NCBI GenBank assembly: GCA_965119745.1 | Contig: OZ221973.1 | Span: 744,001-808,000 of the forward strand | DNA length: 64,000 nucleotides | DNA from: CAJFUR01 sp904420575 | Lineage (GTDB): Bacteria; Actinomycetota; Coriobacteriia; Coriobacteriales; Eggerthellaceae | Direction of reading: 5' to 3' | Shown here: positions 47,636-55,855 of the stretch, piece by piece | Numbering within the stretch: position 1 is the first letter of the stretch | How the letters are laid out: each line of letters begins with the position of its first letter | Position numbers and translations under genes: made by a program | The notes under the pieces: model-generated | The model's database searches: none | What the model was told of the DNA's origin: nothing | What the model saw: only the letters and a program-made list of their open reading frames with translations

Positions 47636-48280
47636 ATGTTGATGATGATGGTGGCAAGGCGTTGGGTGGCGTGCAGGGCCATGTTGGATGAGACCAAGGA
47701 AGGTTCCGTGCGAAGTTTCGAAGGTGCATGTGCTTCCGCTAAACATCGCGTCCACCTGTACGCCAGCATGCTCTCATGACTTACGTCTTCATCCCGTGCG
47801 CCAGTACACCTCCACGCCTTCACCCTGCACATCAACACGCCTCATGCTGCTAAATTGCTGGTTTCCGACATTTTCTGGATGCTGCTGCGCAAAGCTTTCG
47901 GTGCATTCCCACAGACTTGGCTCTGACCTGGTTTTGCCTATTTAGTTTTGCTTCAGGCGCGCGCACTCTGATAAGTTTGGACGTCGAATACCAGCGATTT
48001 TGAGGCAATTGATGGCACGTGCATGGCCGTGTTCAGACGCCGGTCTTGTGCTTGAAGAAATGCAAAAACATTCGAGTACGTTGGCGCGACAAATCGTATT
48101 TCAAAGATTGCTCAGAGCGCGAAACACCAGTATGGTAAAGTGATGATCTCGCCAGGACGAGGTTCCTGACATCGTATGATGAAGTGCCGCATGCGATCGG
48201 AAATGTCACGCTAGTTTTTGGGCGACGATTGGCGAAGAAACGTCTCGGCAAGCGAGGCGCGAGTTTGGATTGAGGAAATC
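47636..48280. other. 645-nt stretch without a supported gene
   Basis: Base composition is lower in GC than the surroundings and short frames on both strands lack coding signs. No repeat, tRNA or known RNA was recognised. It lies between the jag terminator and rsmG. Confidence 0.45.
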
Positions 48281-48940
48281 ATGGACGAAAAGCAGTTGAT
48301 ACGCAAGCATCTTGAACTTGTGCTGGAGGCAAACGAAACAACGAACCTCACGCGAATCGATACTTTTGACGAAGGCATGCTGCTGCATGTCGAGGATTCT
48401 CTCGCAGGTATGGACGAAGTGGAGCAGGCCCCTCCGGGATTATATGGAGATATGGGAACAGGGGGTGGCTACCCTGGCATTCCTCTCGCCATCATGACCA
48501 AACGCGAGACCGTCCTTATCGACTCGGTGCGCAAGAAGACCGATATTCTCAGAGACATCATAAAGGAACTCGGTTTGTCAGCACAGGTAGAGGTCTACAA
48601 CGGAAGACTTGAAGAGTTGTCCTGCGAGCTCCCGGGTGCTTTCTCCGTTTTGACAGCACGCGCTTTGTCACAAATGGCTTCGCTCATGGAATTAGCGGCT
48701 CCCCTTCTTGCCTTGGACGGCCGTTTGATCTGCTACAAGGCGAACGTGTCGGAGGAAGAACTGCAGCTTGCGACGTCTCTTGAAGAGAAACTTGGCATGA
48801 AGATGGTGGCGCGGCGCGAATTGACGCTGTCCGATGGTGAGACTGAACGGTGCATCATTGTTTTTGAAAAATATCAGGACCCTGCCATCAAGCTGCCAAG
48901 AAAGACTGGCATTGCCCAGAAACGACCTCTCAAACCGTGA
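48281..48940 (+). CDS. rsmG: 16S rRNA (guanine527-N7) methyltransferase RsmG
   Basis: A 219-residue SAM-dependent methyltransferase. The SAM-binding GDMGTGGGYPGIPLAI motif, LIDSVRKKTDILRD and TARALSQMASLMELA are characteristic. It methylates G527 of 16S rRNA; loss causes low-level streptomycin resistance in many bacteria. The start at 48281 has GAGGA upstream; an in-frame TTG at 48218 would add 21 residues. A degenerate parS follows the stop directly. Confidence 0.95.
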   Translation: MDEKQLIRKHLELVLEANETTNLTRIDTFDEGMLLHVEDSLAGMDEVEQAPPGLYGDMGTGGGYPGIPLAIMTKRETVLIDSVRKKTDILRDIIKELGLSAQVEVYNGRLEELSCELPGAFSVLTARALSQMASLMELAAPLLALDGRLICYKANVSEEELQLATSLEEKLGMKMVARRELTLSDGETERCIIVFEKYQDPAIKLPRKTGIAQKRPLKP

Positions 48941-48956
48941 TGTTTCACGTAAAACA
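48941..48956. other. parS: Degenerate parS site
   Basis: TGTTTCACGTAAAACA, one mismatch from consensus, right after the rsmG stop. Confidence 0.75.
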
Positions 48957-49124
48957 TCACGTGCTTAGAATCGTCGAAGGTTAGCCAATCGCGATAACTG
49001 CTGTAAGGGCGTCGTGCGACTCGGTTCTACTCTGCTTGTGCTGCAGAATGAAATAGAGACGAATGATGGACAACGAGGCACTTGATAGTATGATCACGAT
49101 TTACGATACATAAAGCAGTTCTGA

Positions 49125-49140
49125 TGTTTCACGTGAAACA
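49125..49140. other. parS: parS site
   Basis: Perfect TGTTTCACGTGAAACA, 30 nt before the uracil-glycosylase-like gene. Confidence 0.92.
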
Positions 49141-49170
49141 CGTTGTTCAACGAAGTGAAAGGGTTTTGGA

Positions 49171-49767
49171 GTGAACGTCAAAACTGAATTGCTGGCAACC
49201 AGAGGCATGAAGGATGCAATGCAGCTGAACGAGGTTGAACTCGATCCCTTTGCTATCAAAGCGATTATGATCAACGAAGTGGTTCCGGTTGATCCGTCTC
49301 AGGATTTCTATGGGAAACCAGGTGCAGATTATTCCAAGTCGGCTCTTTTTTTATTTAAAAACGCAGGGGCAAAAGCGGAATCGACCTATGATCTCTTGCG
49401 CGAGGGAGTTTACCTTACCAATGCTGTCAAGGTGCCGAAAACAGATTACGCCATTGAGAAAAGCACCATTGAAGCCAGCGTTCCGTATTTAGAGGCAGAG
49501 ATAGCATTGTTTCCCAACCTGCAGGTTATCATGCTTATGGGAGACGTTGCTAGGAAAGCCTTCAACATGATTAGTAAAAAGGAGACCAAGAAGAACGCGG
49601 TTCCCTCTATCTCTACGTATAAGCTGAGGAGAAGTGAAATCCGCTATAACAACGTCAGGATCATGCCTTCGTACATCATGACAGGTGGAAATCTTTTGAT
49701 AGAGAAGTCGAAAGTAGCGATGGTGACCGAGGATATAGCAGCTATGCTGAGCATTGTTGCTCGATGA
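49171..49767 (+). CDS. Uracil-DNA glycosylase superfamily-like protein (198 aa)
   Basis: It resembles the uracil-DNA glycosylase fold: a motif-1-like IMINEVVPVDPSQDFYGKPG, the YLTNAVKVPK strand, and PNLQVIMLMGDVARKAF matching the conserved L.G..A..AF helix. The usual third motif HPS is replaced by MPSYIMTGG, so catalysis may differ or be lost. No 4Fe-4S Cys set is seen. The start is GTG 49171 with AAAGGG upstream. Codon use is less GC-rich than in neighbours. It lies between rsmG and parA, flanked on each side by a parS site. It may be a divergent repair enzyme or a DNA-binding derivative. Confidence 0.65.
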   Translation: MNVKTELLATRGMKDAMQLNEVELDPFAIKAIMINEVVPVDPSQDFYGKPGADYSKSALFLFKNAGAKAESTYDLLREGVYLTNAVKVPKTDYAIEKSTIEASVPYLEAEIALFPNLQVIMLMGDVARKAFNMISKKETKKNAVPSISTYKLRRSEIRYNNVRIMPSYIMTGGNLLIEKSKVAMVTEDIAAMLSIVAR

Positions 49768-49839
49768 CACAGCGAAAGCGAAGTTGCTGCTCGCCTTGAA
49801 GAAGCTCGTTTCAAGACGAGCACCTTTCTCGTAGGGCAT

Positions 49840-49855
49840 TGTTTCACGTGAAACA
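49840..49855. other. parS: parS site
   Basis: Perfect TGTTTCACGTGAAACA. Confidence 0.92.
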
Positions 49856-49932
49856 ATTGCTATGAACACGAAGACAAGCGTTCAAGCTGATTAATTGTTT
49901 CGCAGGCCAAAGAAAAGAATGGTTTTACAGGA

Positions 49933-49948
49933 TGTTTCACGTGAAACA
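49933..49948. other. parS: parS site
   Basis: Perfect TGTTTCACGTGAAACA. Confidence 0.92.
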
Positions 49949-50281
49949 TCCGTTGTGCAAGAAGGACTGGGGTTTCACGAAAACTTTTCGATTCCCTCTA
50001 CCAAAGTGCGAAACATTTTTCTTGTTTTTGGTGATAAGAGGGCCTTTATATTACTGGTAGGTCTTTTTTACCCCGTAGGCTGGGATATGCTCACCGCGTA
50101 CAAGGTTGAGCTTCGAGGGTCTTCTGAATCTGCTCCAATGCTACGTATGAGAGTGATATTTCGGTCAAAAGCCGGCATGTGGGCTTGTATCGTAGGAGTA
50201 CGGTCCCGTGATAGAGGAAAAATCCCCCTGTCTGCCCAGAGAGTCCTGGCCTGTCGGTGCTATTAAGCCCTCTGTCATCGA

Positions 50282-50297
50282 TGTTTCACGTGAAACA
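50282..50297. other. parS: parS site
   Basis: Perfect TGTTTCACGTGAAACA, 61 nt before parA; ParB bound here could repress the operon. Confidence 0.92.
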
Positions 50298-50357
50298 CAG
50301 AGAGACACGACCGTGGGTTTGTTATACTATGCCGCAAGCCATGAAAGGGGGCCTTGA

Positions 50358-51332
50358 GTGGGACTATTCGATAGTCTTAAACGAGACAAACAAACCGAGC
50401 CGAAGACTGTCAAGCCAGAAGTTCAAGAAACGTACGAAGAAGACGATCAGATTGACATCGAAGAAGTGGAGATCGTGGAGCGCGAAGTTGCTCCTGCGAT
50501 CGAAGACAGTCGAGATGTCAAACCTATCAAGTCGTATGCCGAGAAAGCTCCCGTCAAACGTGCTGTGGGGCAGACGAAGGTCATGGCGATCATCAACCAA
50601 AAAGGCGGCGTCGGAAAATCCACGACAGCCATCAATCTTTCGGCGGCGCTGGGAGAGATGGGCAAGCAGGTGCTTTTGGTCGATCTTGACCCGCAAGGGA
50701 ATTCCTCGAGTGGGTTGGGCATCGAAAAGAGCAAAGTCGAACATTGCGTCTATGACGTGCTTCTGAACGAAGTTCCCGTCGAAGACGTCATCATTCCCGA
50801 TGTGTGCGAAGGTCTCGATCTTATTCCTGCCACGATCAACCTGGCAGGCGCCGAAGTGGAGCTGGTCGCCGAGATGGCTCGCGAAAACCGACTCAAAGAC
50901 GCAGTGGGCAGCATGCGGGGCAAGTACGATTACATCTTCATCGACTGTCCCCCATCGTTGGGTCTTTTGACGGTCAACGCCTTGGTGGCGGCTGACAAGC
51001 TGCTGATTCCCATTCAGTGCGAGTTCTATGCGCTGGAAGGTGTGACAAAACTTCTTGATTCAATGAAACGTGTCAAAACTCGCCTTAATCCAACGCTGGA
51101 CATCTTTGGCGTGCTGCTGACCATGTACGACGGACGGACCACGCTTTCCCGTCAGGTAGTCGAAGAAGTGCAGCGTTACTTCGGTAAAACCGTGTTCAAC
51201 ACGCTGATTCCCCGTACGGTCAAGCTTTCCGAGGCTCCGAGTTTCGGTTTGCCCATCACCCAATACGATCCAACGGGAAAAGGCTCGCAATCGTACAATG
51301 ATCTTGCTAAGGAAGTGATTAACCGTGGCTAA
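50358..51332 (+). CDS. parA: Chromosome-partitioning ATPase ParA (Soj)
   Basis: A 324-residue ParA. The deviant Walker A INQKGGVGKSTTAINL lies at about residues 79-94; Walker A' VDLDPQGNSSSGLG, Walker B IFIDCPPSLG and the C-terminal SEAPSFGLPITQYDP are conserved. About 70 acidic residues precede the domain, longer than usual Soj proteins. The start is GTG 50358 with AAGGGGG upstream. parB overlaps the last 8 nt. It works with ParB on parS to segregate origins. Confidence 0.97.
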   Translation: MGLFDSLKRDKQTEPKTVKPEVQETYEEDDQIDIEEVEIVEREVAPAIEDSRDVKPIKSYAEKAPVKRAVGQTKVMAIINQKGGVGKSTTAINLSAALGEMGKQVLLVDLDPQGNSSSGLGIEKSKVEHCVYDVLLNEVPVEDVIIPDVCEGLDLIPATINLAGAEVELVAEMARENRLKDAVGSMRGKYDYIFIDCPPSLGLLTVNALVAADKLLIPIQCEFYALEGVTKLLDSMKRVKTRLNPTLDIFGVLLTMYDGRTTLSRQVVEEVQRYFGKTVFNTLIPRTVKLSEAPSFGLPITQYDPTGKGSQSYNDLAKEVINRG

Positions 51333-52362
51333 ATCCACGAAAAGCGGCCTGGGTCGCGGATTGAATTCGTTGTTGGGAGCCTACGAGGAGCCGGTCGCTC
51401 CCGAATCGCCGGTGAGGCAACGCGTCGTGGTAGAAGCAGAAACCGTGAGCGCACCTGAGTCTCAGCCTGCTCCCGAGCCGCACGAAGCCCCACAAGAGGT
51501 CAAGGACGTTCAAAACGACGACGAAGAACTGTTTGTCGAAGAGAACGTGCAGATAAAGGGCATCGTCGAGCGAAAGCTTGACGAGGTGCCCATCGACTAC
51601 GTGTCTCCGAATCCTGATCAGCCTCGGACGAACTTCAAAAAGGAAGAGATCGAGGAGCTGGGGGCTTCCATCGAGAAGGACGGGGTATTGCAGCCCATTC
51701 TTGTTCGCATGGTCGCGAAGAACTCCTACCAGATCATTGCCGGCGAGCGCCGGTGGCAGGCTTGCAAGCTGATTGGCCTGAAGACGGTGCCGATCCGCAT
51801 CAAGGAAGCCGATGACGACAAGGCTCTCGAGTTAGCACTGGTCGAGAACGTGCAGCGGTCCGATTTGAATCCCATCGAGGAAGCCTATGGTTATCGTCGC
51901 TTGATGGAGCGACGCAACATGACGCAATCGGAAGTCGCGCAGGCCATGTCGAAGGGACGTTCGACGGTTGCGAACGCCTTGCGTCTGTTGGAACTTCCAG
52001 AAGAGGCGCAGCAACTGCTCTTCGAGGAAAAGATCACGGCCGGTCATGCGCGCGCTATCCTGTCGATACCGACGAAAGAAGGGCGCCTCAAGCTCACGGA
52101 GAAGTTGGTTGAGGACAAGCTGAGCGTCCGCGAGGCAGAGGCGTTGGCACGTCTGCTCTCTGGCAAGAAGGAAGGAGAGGGCACCAGCAGCCGCCAACCG
52201 GTTCCCCAATCGTTCAAAACGGTGGCGAAGGCGTTGCGTGAGGTTTTGAACACGAACGTGAGGGTCAAATCGTCCAAGGGCAAGAACAAGATTGAGATCG
52301 AGTTCAAAGACGAATCAGATCTCGAACGTTTGTTTGAAGAATTGATTGCCTCGGCTTCCTAA
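51325..52362 (+). CDS. parB: Centromere-binding protein ParB (Spo0J)
   Basis: A 345-residue CTPase/DNA clamp. After a basic N-terminus and an acidic Pro-rich linker to about residue 80 come the ParB motifs: NPDQPRTNF, GERRWQACKL (CTP-binding box), VENVQRSDLNPIEEA, and the HTH MTQSEVAQAMSKGRSTVANALRLLELP that reads parS. The C-terminal dimerisation domain ends the protein. The start is GTG 51325, inside the parA 3' end. Confidence 0.97.
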   Translation: MAKSTKSGLGRGLNSLLGAYEEPVAPESPVRQRVVVEAETVSAPESQPAPEPHEAPQEVKDVQNDDEELFVEENVQIKGIVERKLDEVPIDYVSPNPDQPRTNFKKEEIEELGASIEKDGVLQPILVRMVAKNSYQIIAGERRWQACKLIGLKTVPIRIKEADDDKALELALVENVQRSDLNPIEEAYGYRRLMERRNMTQSEVAQAMSKGRSTVANALRLLELPEEAQQLLFEEKITAGHARAILSIPTKEGRLKLTEKLVEDKLSVREAEALARLLSGKKEGEGTSSRQPVPQSFKTVAKALREVLNTNVRVKSSKGKNKIEIEFKDESDLERLFEELIASAS

Positions 52363-52610
52363 CAGATGTATTCGTCAGCGCTGCTCTCGCTGATATCGTG
52401 CACGGAAGGCCTGGTTTTATGATTCTTTGTTCGAACCTGGCTTAGGAAGCGACATTTCGGAGAGGTACGCGACGTCCTAAAGACCATGCGTGAAGATCAG
52501 AACTTCCTGCGTAGTTGTCTTGGCCTTGTTGGAAAGACGGAAAGCAGCAACTGCGAGCCAGCAACAGAGCACGTGTCCGTGTTAGGCATTTTCGAGCGAC
52601 TCAGAAAAAG
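52363..52610. other. Intergenic region after parB
   Basis: No gene is supported in the 323 nt between parB and rlmN; a terminator and a parS site occupy the right part. Confidence 0.5.
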
Positions 52611-52635
52611 GAAAGGCCCCTCGAAGGGGCCTTTC
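52611..52635. terminator. Bidirectional terminator between parB and rlmN
   Basis: GAAAGGCCCC (52611-52620) pairs with GGGGCCTTTC (52626-52635), loop TCGAA. On the minus strand CTTTTTC follows, fitting rlmN termination; on the plus strand the T-tract is weak. Confidence 0.85.
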
Positions 52636-52659
52636 ATCATAAATCGATCGTGCCTTGAT

Positions 52660-52675
52660 TGTTTCACGTGAAACA
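52660..52675. other. parS: parS site
   Basis: Perfect TGTTTCACGTGAAACA between parB and rlmN. Confidence 0.92.
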
Positions 52676-52685
52676 ATCACCGTGA

Positions 52686-53735
52686 TTATCGGGTCACGGC
52701 GTTCTTCAATTGGCCGCATGCACCTGCAATGTCCGCGCCGCGCGATTTACGCAAGGTGGTTTCGATATGCTTGCGTTCGAGCTCTTCCCTCCATCGGAAG
52801 ACGGTGCTTGGCGGACTCGGTTGCAGGCAGGAAGACGCAACGGCATTCATGGGCAACAGATTGATGTGAACCAACAATCCGCTGCAGAAGTCGATCAATG
52901 CCGCAAGGTCTTCTCCACTGTCGTTGATACCGTCGATAAGCAAGTATTCCAGCGTGATGCGTCTGTCGGTCTTCTCCAGGTACTGTTGCAAGGCCTTCCT
53001 CAATCGCGAGAGAGGCTGGTTCGTCATCTGGGGCATGAGCACGTCGCGCACGCTCTGTCGGGCCGCATGGAGCGAAACCGCCAGCGTGAATTGCTCAGGC
53101 TCGTTCGCAAACCGATCGATTCCCGGAATGATGCCGCAAGTGGAAACCGTGATGCGGCGAGCACCGATCTTCAGGAGCTTGGCATGGTTGAGGATGCGCA
53201 ACGCAGCCAACGTGTTGTCGTAGTTGAGAAAAGGTTCTCCTTGCCCCATGGCGACGACATTGCTCACCCGTTGTCCCATGTCTTCTTGGGCTATCAGAAT
53301 TTGGTCGACCATTTCCCCAACCGAAAGATTGCGAGAGAATCCTTCATGGCCTGTCTCACAGAACGCACATTGCATGGCGCATCCTACCTGGGTGGAGAAA
53401 CACACCGTCAGCCGTTCGCGCACATCATCCGGCGCTTGGCTACCGGAAGGCATTGCGACCGTTTCAACCCGCTTTCCGTCTTCGCATTCCAGCACGTACT
53501 TCCTCGTACCATCGTGCGATACCTGCTTGTCGACGATGGAGGGAACGGACAGGGGATACGCCTCTGTCAACTTGCTGCGCAGCGAAAGGGAGAGGTTCGT
53601 CATCTGGTCATAGGAATTCACGTGATGCACGTAGAGCCACTGGGCCAATTGCGCCGCTCTGAACTTTGGTTGCCCGAACTCGGCCATCAGCTGTTCCAGC
53701 TGTCCGAGAGAGCATGCTTTTATTGATCGTGTCAT
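52686..53735 (-). CDS. rlmN: 23S rRNA/tRNA adenine-C2 methyltransferase RlmN
   Basis: A 349-residue radical SAM methyltransferase. The cluster motif is CAMQCAFC (C-x3-C-x2-C), with VVAMGQGEPFLNYDN, STCGIIPGI, and the second catalytic Cys near the end in DIAGACGQL. It methylates A2503 of 23S rRNA and tRNA A37. The ATG at 53735 lies 7 nt after a perfect TATAAT, with no ribosome-binding site, suggesting a leaderless mRNA; another ATG three codons upstream overlaps the -10 itself and could not be on such a transcript. Longer upstream frame lacks similarity. Confidence 0.95.
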   Translation of the reverse strand: MTRSIKACSLGQLEQLMAEFGQPKFRAAQLAQWLYVHHVNSYDQMTNLSLSLRSKLTEAYPLSVPSIVDKQVSHDGTRKYVLECEDGKRVETVAMPSGSQAPDDVRERLTVCFSTQVGCAMQCAFCETGHEGFSRNLSVGEMVDQILIAQEDMGQRVSNVVAMGQGEPFLNYDNTLAALRILNHAKLLKIGARRITVSTCGIIPGIDRFANEPEQFTLAVSLHAARQSVRDVLMPQMTNQPLSRLRKALQQYLEKTDRRITLEYLLIDGINDSGEDLAALIDFCSGLLVHINLLPMNAVASSCLQPSPPSTVFRWREELERKHIETTLRKSRGADIAGACGQLKNAVTR

Positions 53736-53742
53736 GGTCTGC

Positions 53743-53748
53743 ATTATA
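53743..53748 (-). promoter_or_regulatory. -10 box of rlmN, leaderless start
   Basis: A perfect TATAAT on the minus strand, 7 nt before the ATG at 53735. No good -35. Confidence 0.55.
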
Positions 53749-53872
53749 CGCGAAGAGGACTGTGTTCCGGCGCAAAGCGCTGGGAAACGGAGAATAAGAC
53801 AGGGGAAGGCGCTGCGCTGTGCAACGTGCATGGCGAGCGTTTGAGAACTCCGCCACGGGCGACGTGTTTTGC

Positions 53873-53878
53873 TATACT
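53873..53878 (+). promoter_or_regulatory. Candidate -10 box of ddl
   Basis: TATACT, 10 nt before an in-frame ATG at 53889 and 40 nt before the chosen ATG at 53919. No clear -35. Confidence 0.4.
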
Positions 53879-53918
53879 GGTCGGGCTGATGGCCGGAAAC
53901 GATTGGAAAGTGGGCACC

Positions 53919-54863
53919 ATGTTCGAATCCTTGATTCCTCAAAATTGTCGGGTGGCGCTTCTAGCCGGTGGAACAAGCGGGGAACGCGACGTGTCGCTCG
54001 CTTCGGGCGAAGGCGCCCGCGAAGCCCTCGAGGAAGCGGGATTCCCGGTCACGCAGCTGGATCCGGCAGACAAGGAGGATCTGAAAAGGCTCATCGACGG
54101 CGATTTCGACGTGGCCTTCCTCTGCCTGCATGGCCGTGGTGGCGAAGACGGAGCGATCCAAGGCCTTTTGGAGGTTATCCGCCTTCCTTATATCGGATCA
54201 GGCGTGTGGTCGAGCGCCCTTGCCATGGACAAGTCCAAGGCAAAAGTGTTCTACGAGGCGGCAGGGCTGGCCACGCCGCCTTCGGTGACGCTTAGGGACA
54301 AGGATGAGCGGTCTGCCGACGATCTGGTTGCCGAACTGGGAGAGCGGTGCGTGGTGAAGCCGGCTGCGGAAGGAAGCGCCCTCGGCGTCTTTATCGTGGA
54401 AGGTTCCAATGCTGTGAGCCAGGCGCTTGAACAGGTGCTTGCCTATGACGACGAGGTGCTGGTGGAGCGCTTCGTTTCAGGAACGGAACTGACTGTGGCC
54501 GTCATTGGCAACGAAGACCCGCAAGCCCTTCCCATCATCGAGATCGTTCCTCAGGGTGCGTTCTACGACTACGAGTCCAAATACGCTCCCGGCGGGTCCC
54601 AGCATCTGTGCCCGGCGCCGCTGTCCGAAGCTGTGACCGCGCAGGTGCAGGACATGGCCGTACGCGCCCACCAGGCGCTGGAATGTGCCGGCGTCTCGCG
54701 GTCCGACTTCATCCTCGACGAGGAAGGAACGTGCTGGATTCTGGAAACGAACACCATTCCCGGTATGACGGGAACGTCGCTTCTGCCCGACGCGGCCCGT
54801 GCGGCGGGCATATCGTTCGCAGAATTGTGCAAATTCCTGATCGGCTACGCGCTGGAGAAGTAA
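53919..54863 (+). CDS. ddl: D-alanine-D-alanine ligase
   Basis: A 314-residue ATP-grasp enzyme making the D-Ala-D-Ala end of peptidoglycan stems. Motifs: LLAGGTSGERDVSLASG, CLHGRGGEDGAIQG, the ATP-binding VVKPAAEGSALGV, and ILETNTIPGMTGTSLLP near the end. The ATG at 53919 fits the family N-terminus and has GGAAAG 8 nt upstream; the ATG at 53889 would add ten residues and sit almost at the transcription start. It is divergent from rlmN. Confidence 0.95.
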   Translation: MFESLIPQNCRVALLAGGTSGERDVSLASGEGAREALEEAGFPVTQLDPADKEDLKRLIDGDFDVAFLCLHGRGGEDGAIQGLLEVIRLPYIGSGVWSSALAMDKSKAKVFYEAAGLATPPSVTLRDKDERSADDLVAELGERCVVKPAAEGSALGVFIVEGSNAVSQALEQVLAYDDEVLVERFVSGTELTVAVIGNEDPQALPIIEIVPQGAFYDYESKYAPGGSQHLCPAPLSEAVTAQVQDMAVRAHQALECAGVSRSDFILDEEGTCWILETNTIPGMTGTSLLPDAARAAGISFAELCKFLIGYALEK

Positions 54864-55020
54864 CCCGGGCGACTGCAGGAGCGCGGACGGAGCAGGAGCG
54901 CGAAGCAGGTTCAGGCGTAGCCTTTTCAACCGGTGGTGGCGGGTGGGGTTGCGCACCCGCACGGTGAACAGGATTGCCCGTGGAAAACGATCCTGCGGCT
55001 TCCTGCGGCCCCGCCTTCCC

Positions 55021-55659
55021 TTAGAACACGCCGCAGGACTTCAGGCCGAACAGCACGGCCATCACCAAAAGCAGCAAGAACGCCCAACTGACCGCATAGC
55101 AGCCCTTGTTTCCCTTGCGGCCCTGCTCGATGAGCTTTTCCGACATCTTGCGCCGACTTTTCATGATGGCGGTGCCGGTCTCTTTCTCGGGGAAGGGGAC
55201 GTGTTTGGCGGGCGCCCACGACCCCTTGCTCTCGACGACCTTGGCCACGCCCTGTTCTCCCAACTCGACCTCGGGGCGCACGCCGTCGGCAAGGCGGCGG
55301 GAGAGGTTGTCCACAAACGGGCCGAATGCGTCTTCCAACGCGGGATCGAAGCAGATGACGGCCGCTTCGCCCCAGTAGCGGCCGGGAGCAGGCCGGTCGG
55401 TGTAGGCCACGAAGGAAAGCACCGCCTGCACGGTCCAACCGCGGGCGACGATGACGCTCAGCTGCCGCGAGAAGTCGGCGTCGAAGAACCCGATCTTCGC
55501 GCCGAACCGGTTCCTCAGCCAGGCAGCGCGCTGGCCGCTTTCCGTGACGAATTCTATGTCGTACATATCGCCGACCAGGTTGTCCGCTCCCAACAAGAGG
55601 GCAGCGTCCTTCTTGGAAGGGGTATCGAAGCGATGGTAGGTGCCGAAATACTGGTCCAT
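55021..55659 (-). CDS. Tail-anchored protein of unknown function (212 aa)
   Basis: The soluble part, about residues 1-175, is of mixed strands and helices with aromatic-rich stretches (DQYFGTYHRFDTPSKKDAALL, IGFFDADFSRQLSVIVARGW). A basic segment (MKSRRKMSEKLIEQGRKGNKG) precedes one C-terminal hydrophobic helix at about 188-207, so the protein is probably anchored by its tail. No family was recognised. The start at 55659 has GAGGA upstream. It lies between ddl and the dinG-like operon on the opposite strand. Confidence 0.72.
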   Translation of the reverse strand: MDQYFGTYHRFDTPSKKDAALLLGADNLVGDMYDIEFVTESGQRAAWLRNRFGAKIGFFDADFSRQLSVIVARGWTVQAVLSFVAYTDRPAPGRYWGEAAVICFDPALEDAFGPFVDNLSRRLADGVRPEVELGEQGVAKVVESKGSWAPAKHVPFPEKETGTAIMKSRRKMSEKLIEQGRKGNKGCYAVSWAFLLLLVMAVLFGLKSCGVF

Positions 55660-55819
55660 GAACGTGTCTTCCTCTTTCGTCGCGTGCATTCTCGCCGACC
55701 GTGCCTGTTCCTGACGACTGCAGCCTGCGCTTGGGCGTTCGTCGCTCTTCCGTCCTGCCCCGCCGAATCATTGTAGGGGATGGTTTCGATGCTCGCCATG
55801 AATAAGCCATGTTTTCGAT

Positions 55820-55848
55820 TTGTGCGATTCCATAATAGATGATAGGCT
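55820..55848 (+). promoter_or_regulatory. Candidate promoter of dinG-like gene, leaderless
   Basis: TTGTGC (55820-55825), 17-nt spacer, TAGGCT (55843-55848), 7 nt before the ATG. The -10 has the TAnnnT form common in actinobacteria. Confidence 0.45.
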
Positions 55849-55855
55849 GCACGGT

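Larger units (their letters stand above)
49768..50357. other. 590-nt region between glycosylase-like gene and parA, with three parS sites
   Basis: A plus-strand frame of 123 codons (49895-50266) crosses one parS site and has no family resemblance; it is not considered a gene. Three perfect parS copies lie here. Confidence 0.5.

Noticed and set aside
47590..48251. Several short frames between jag and rsmG
   Set aside because: Composition, lack of ribosome-binding sites and odd residue content argue against coding.
49895..50266. 123-codon frame between glycosylase-like gene and parA
   Set aside because: It runs through a parS site (translated as VSRETS) and has no ribosome-binding site or similarity.
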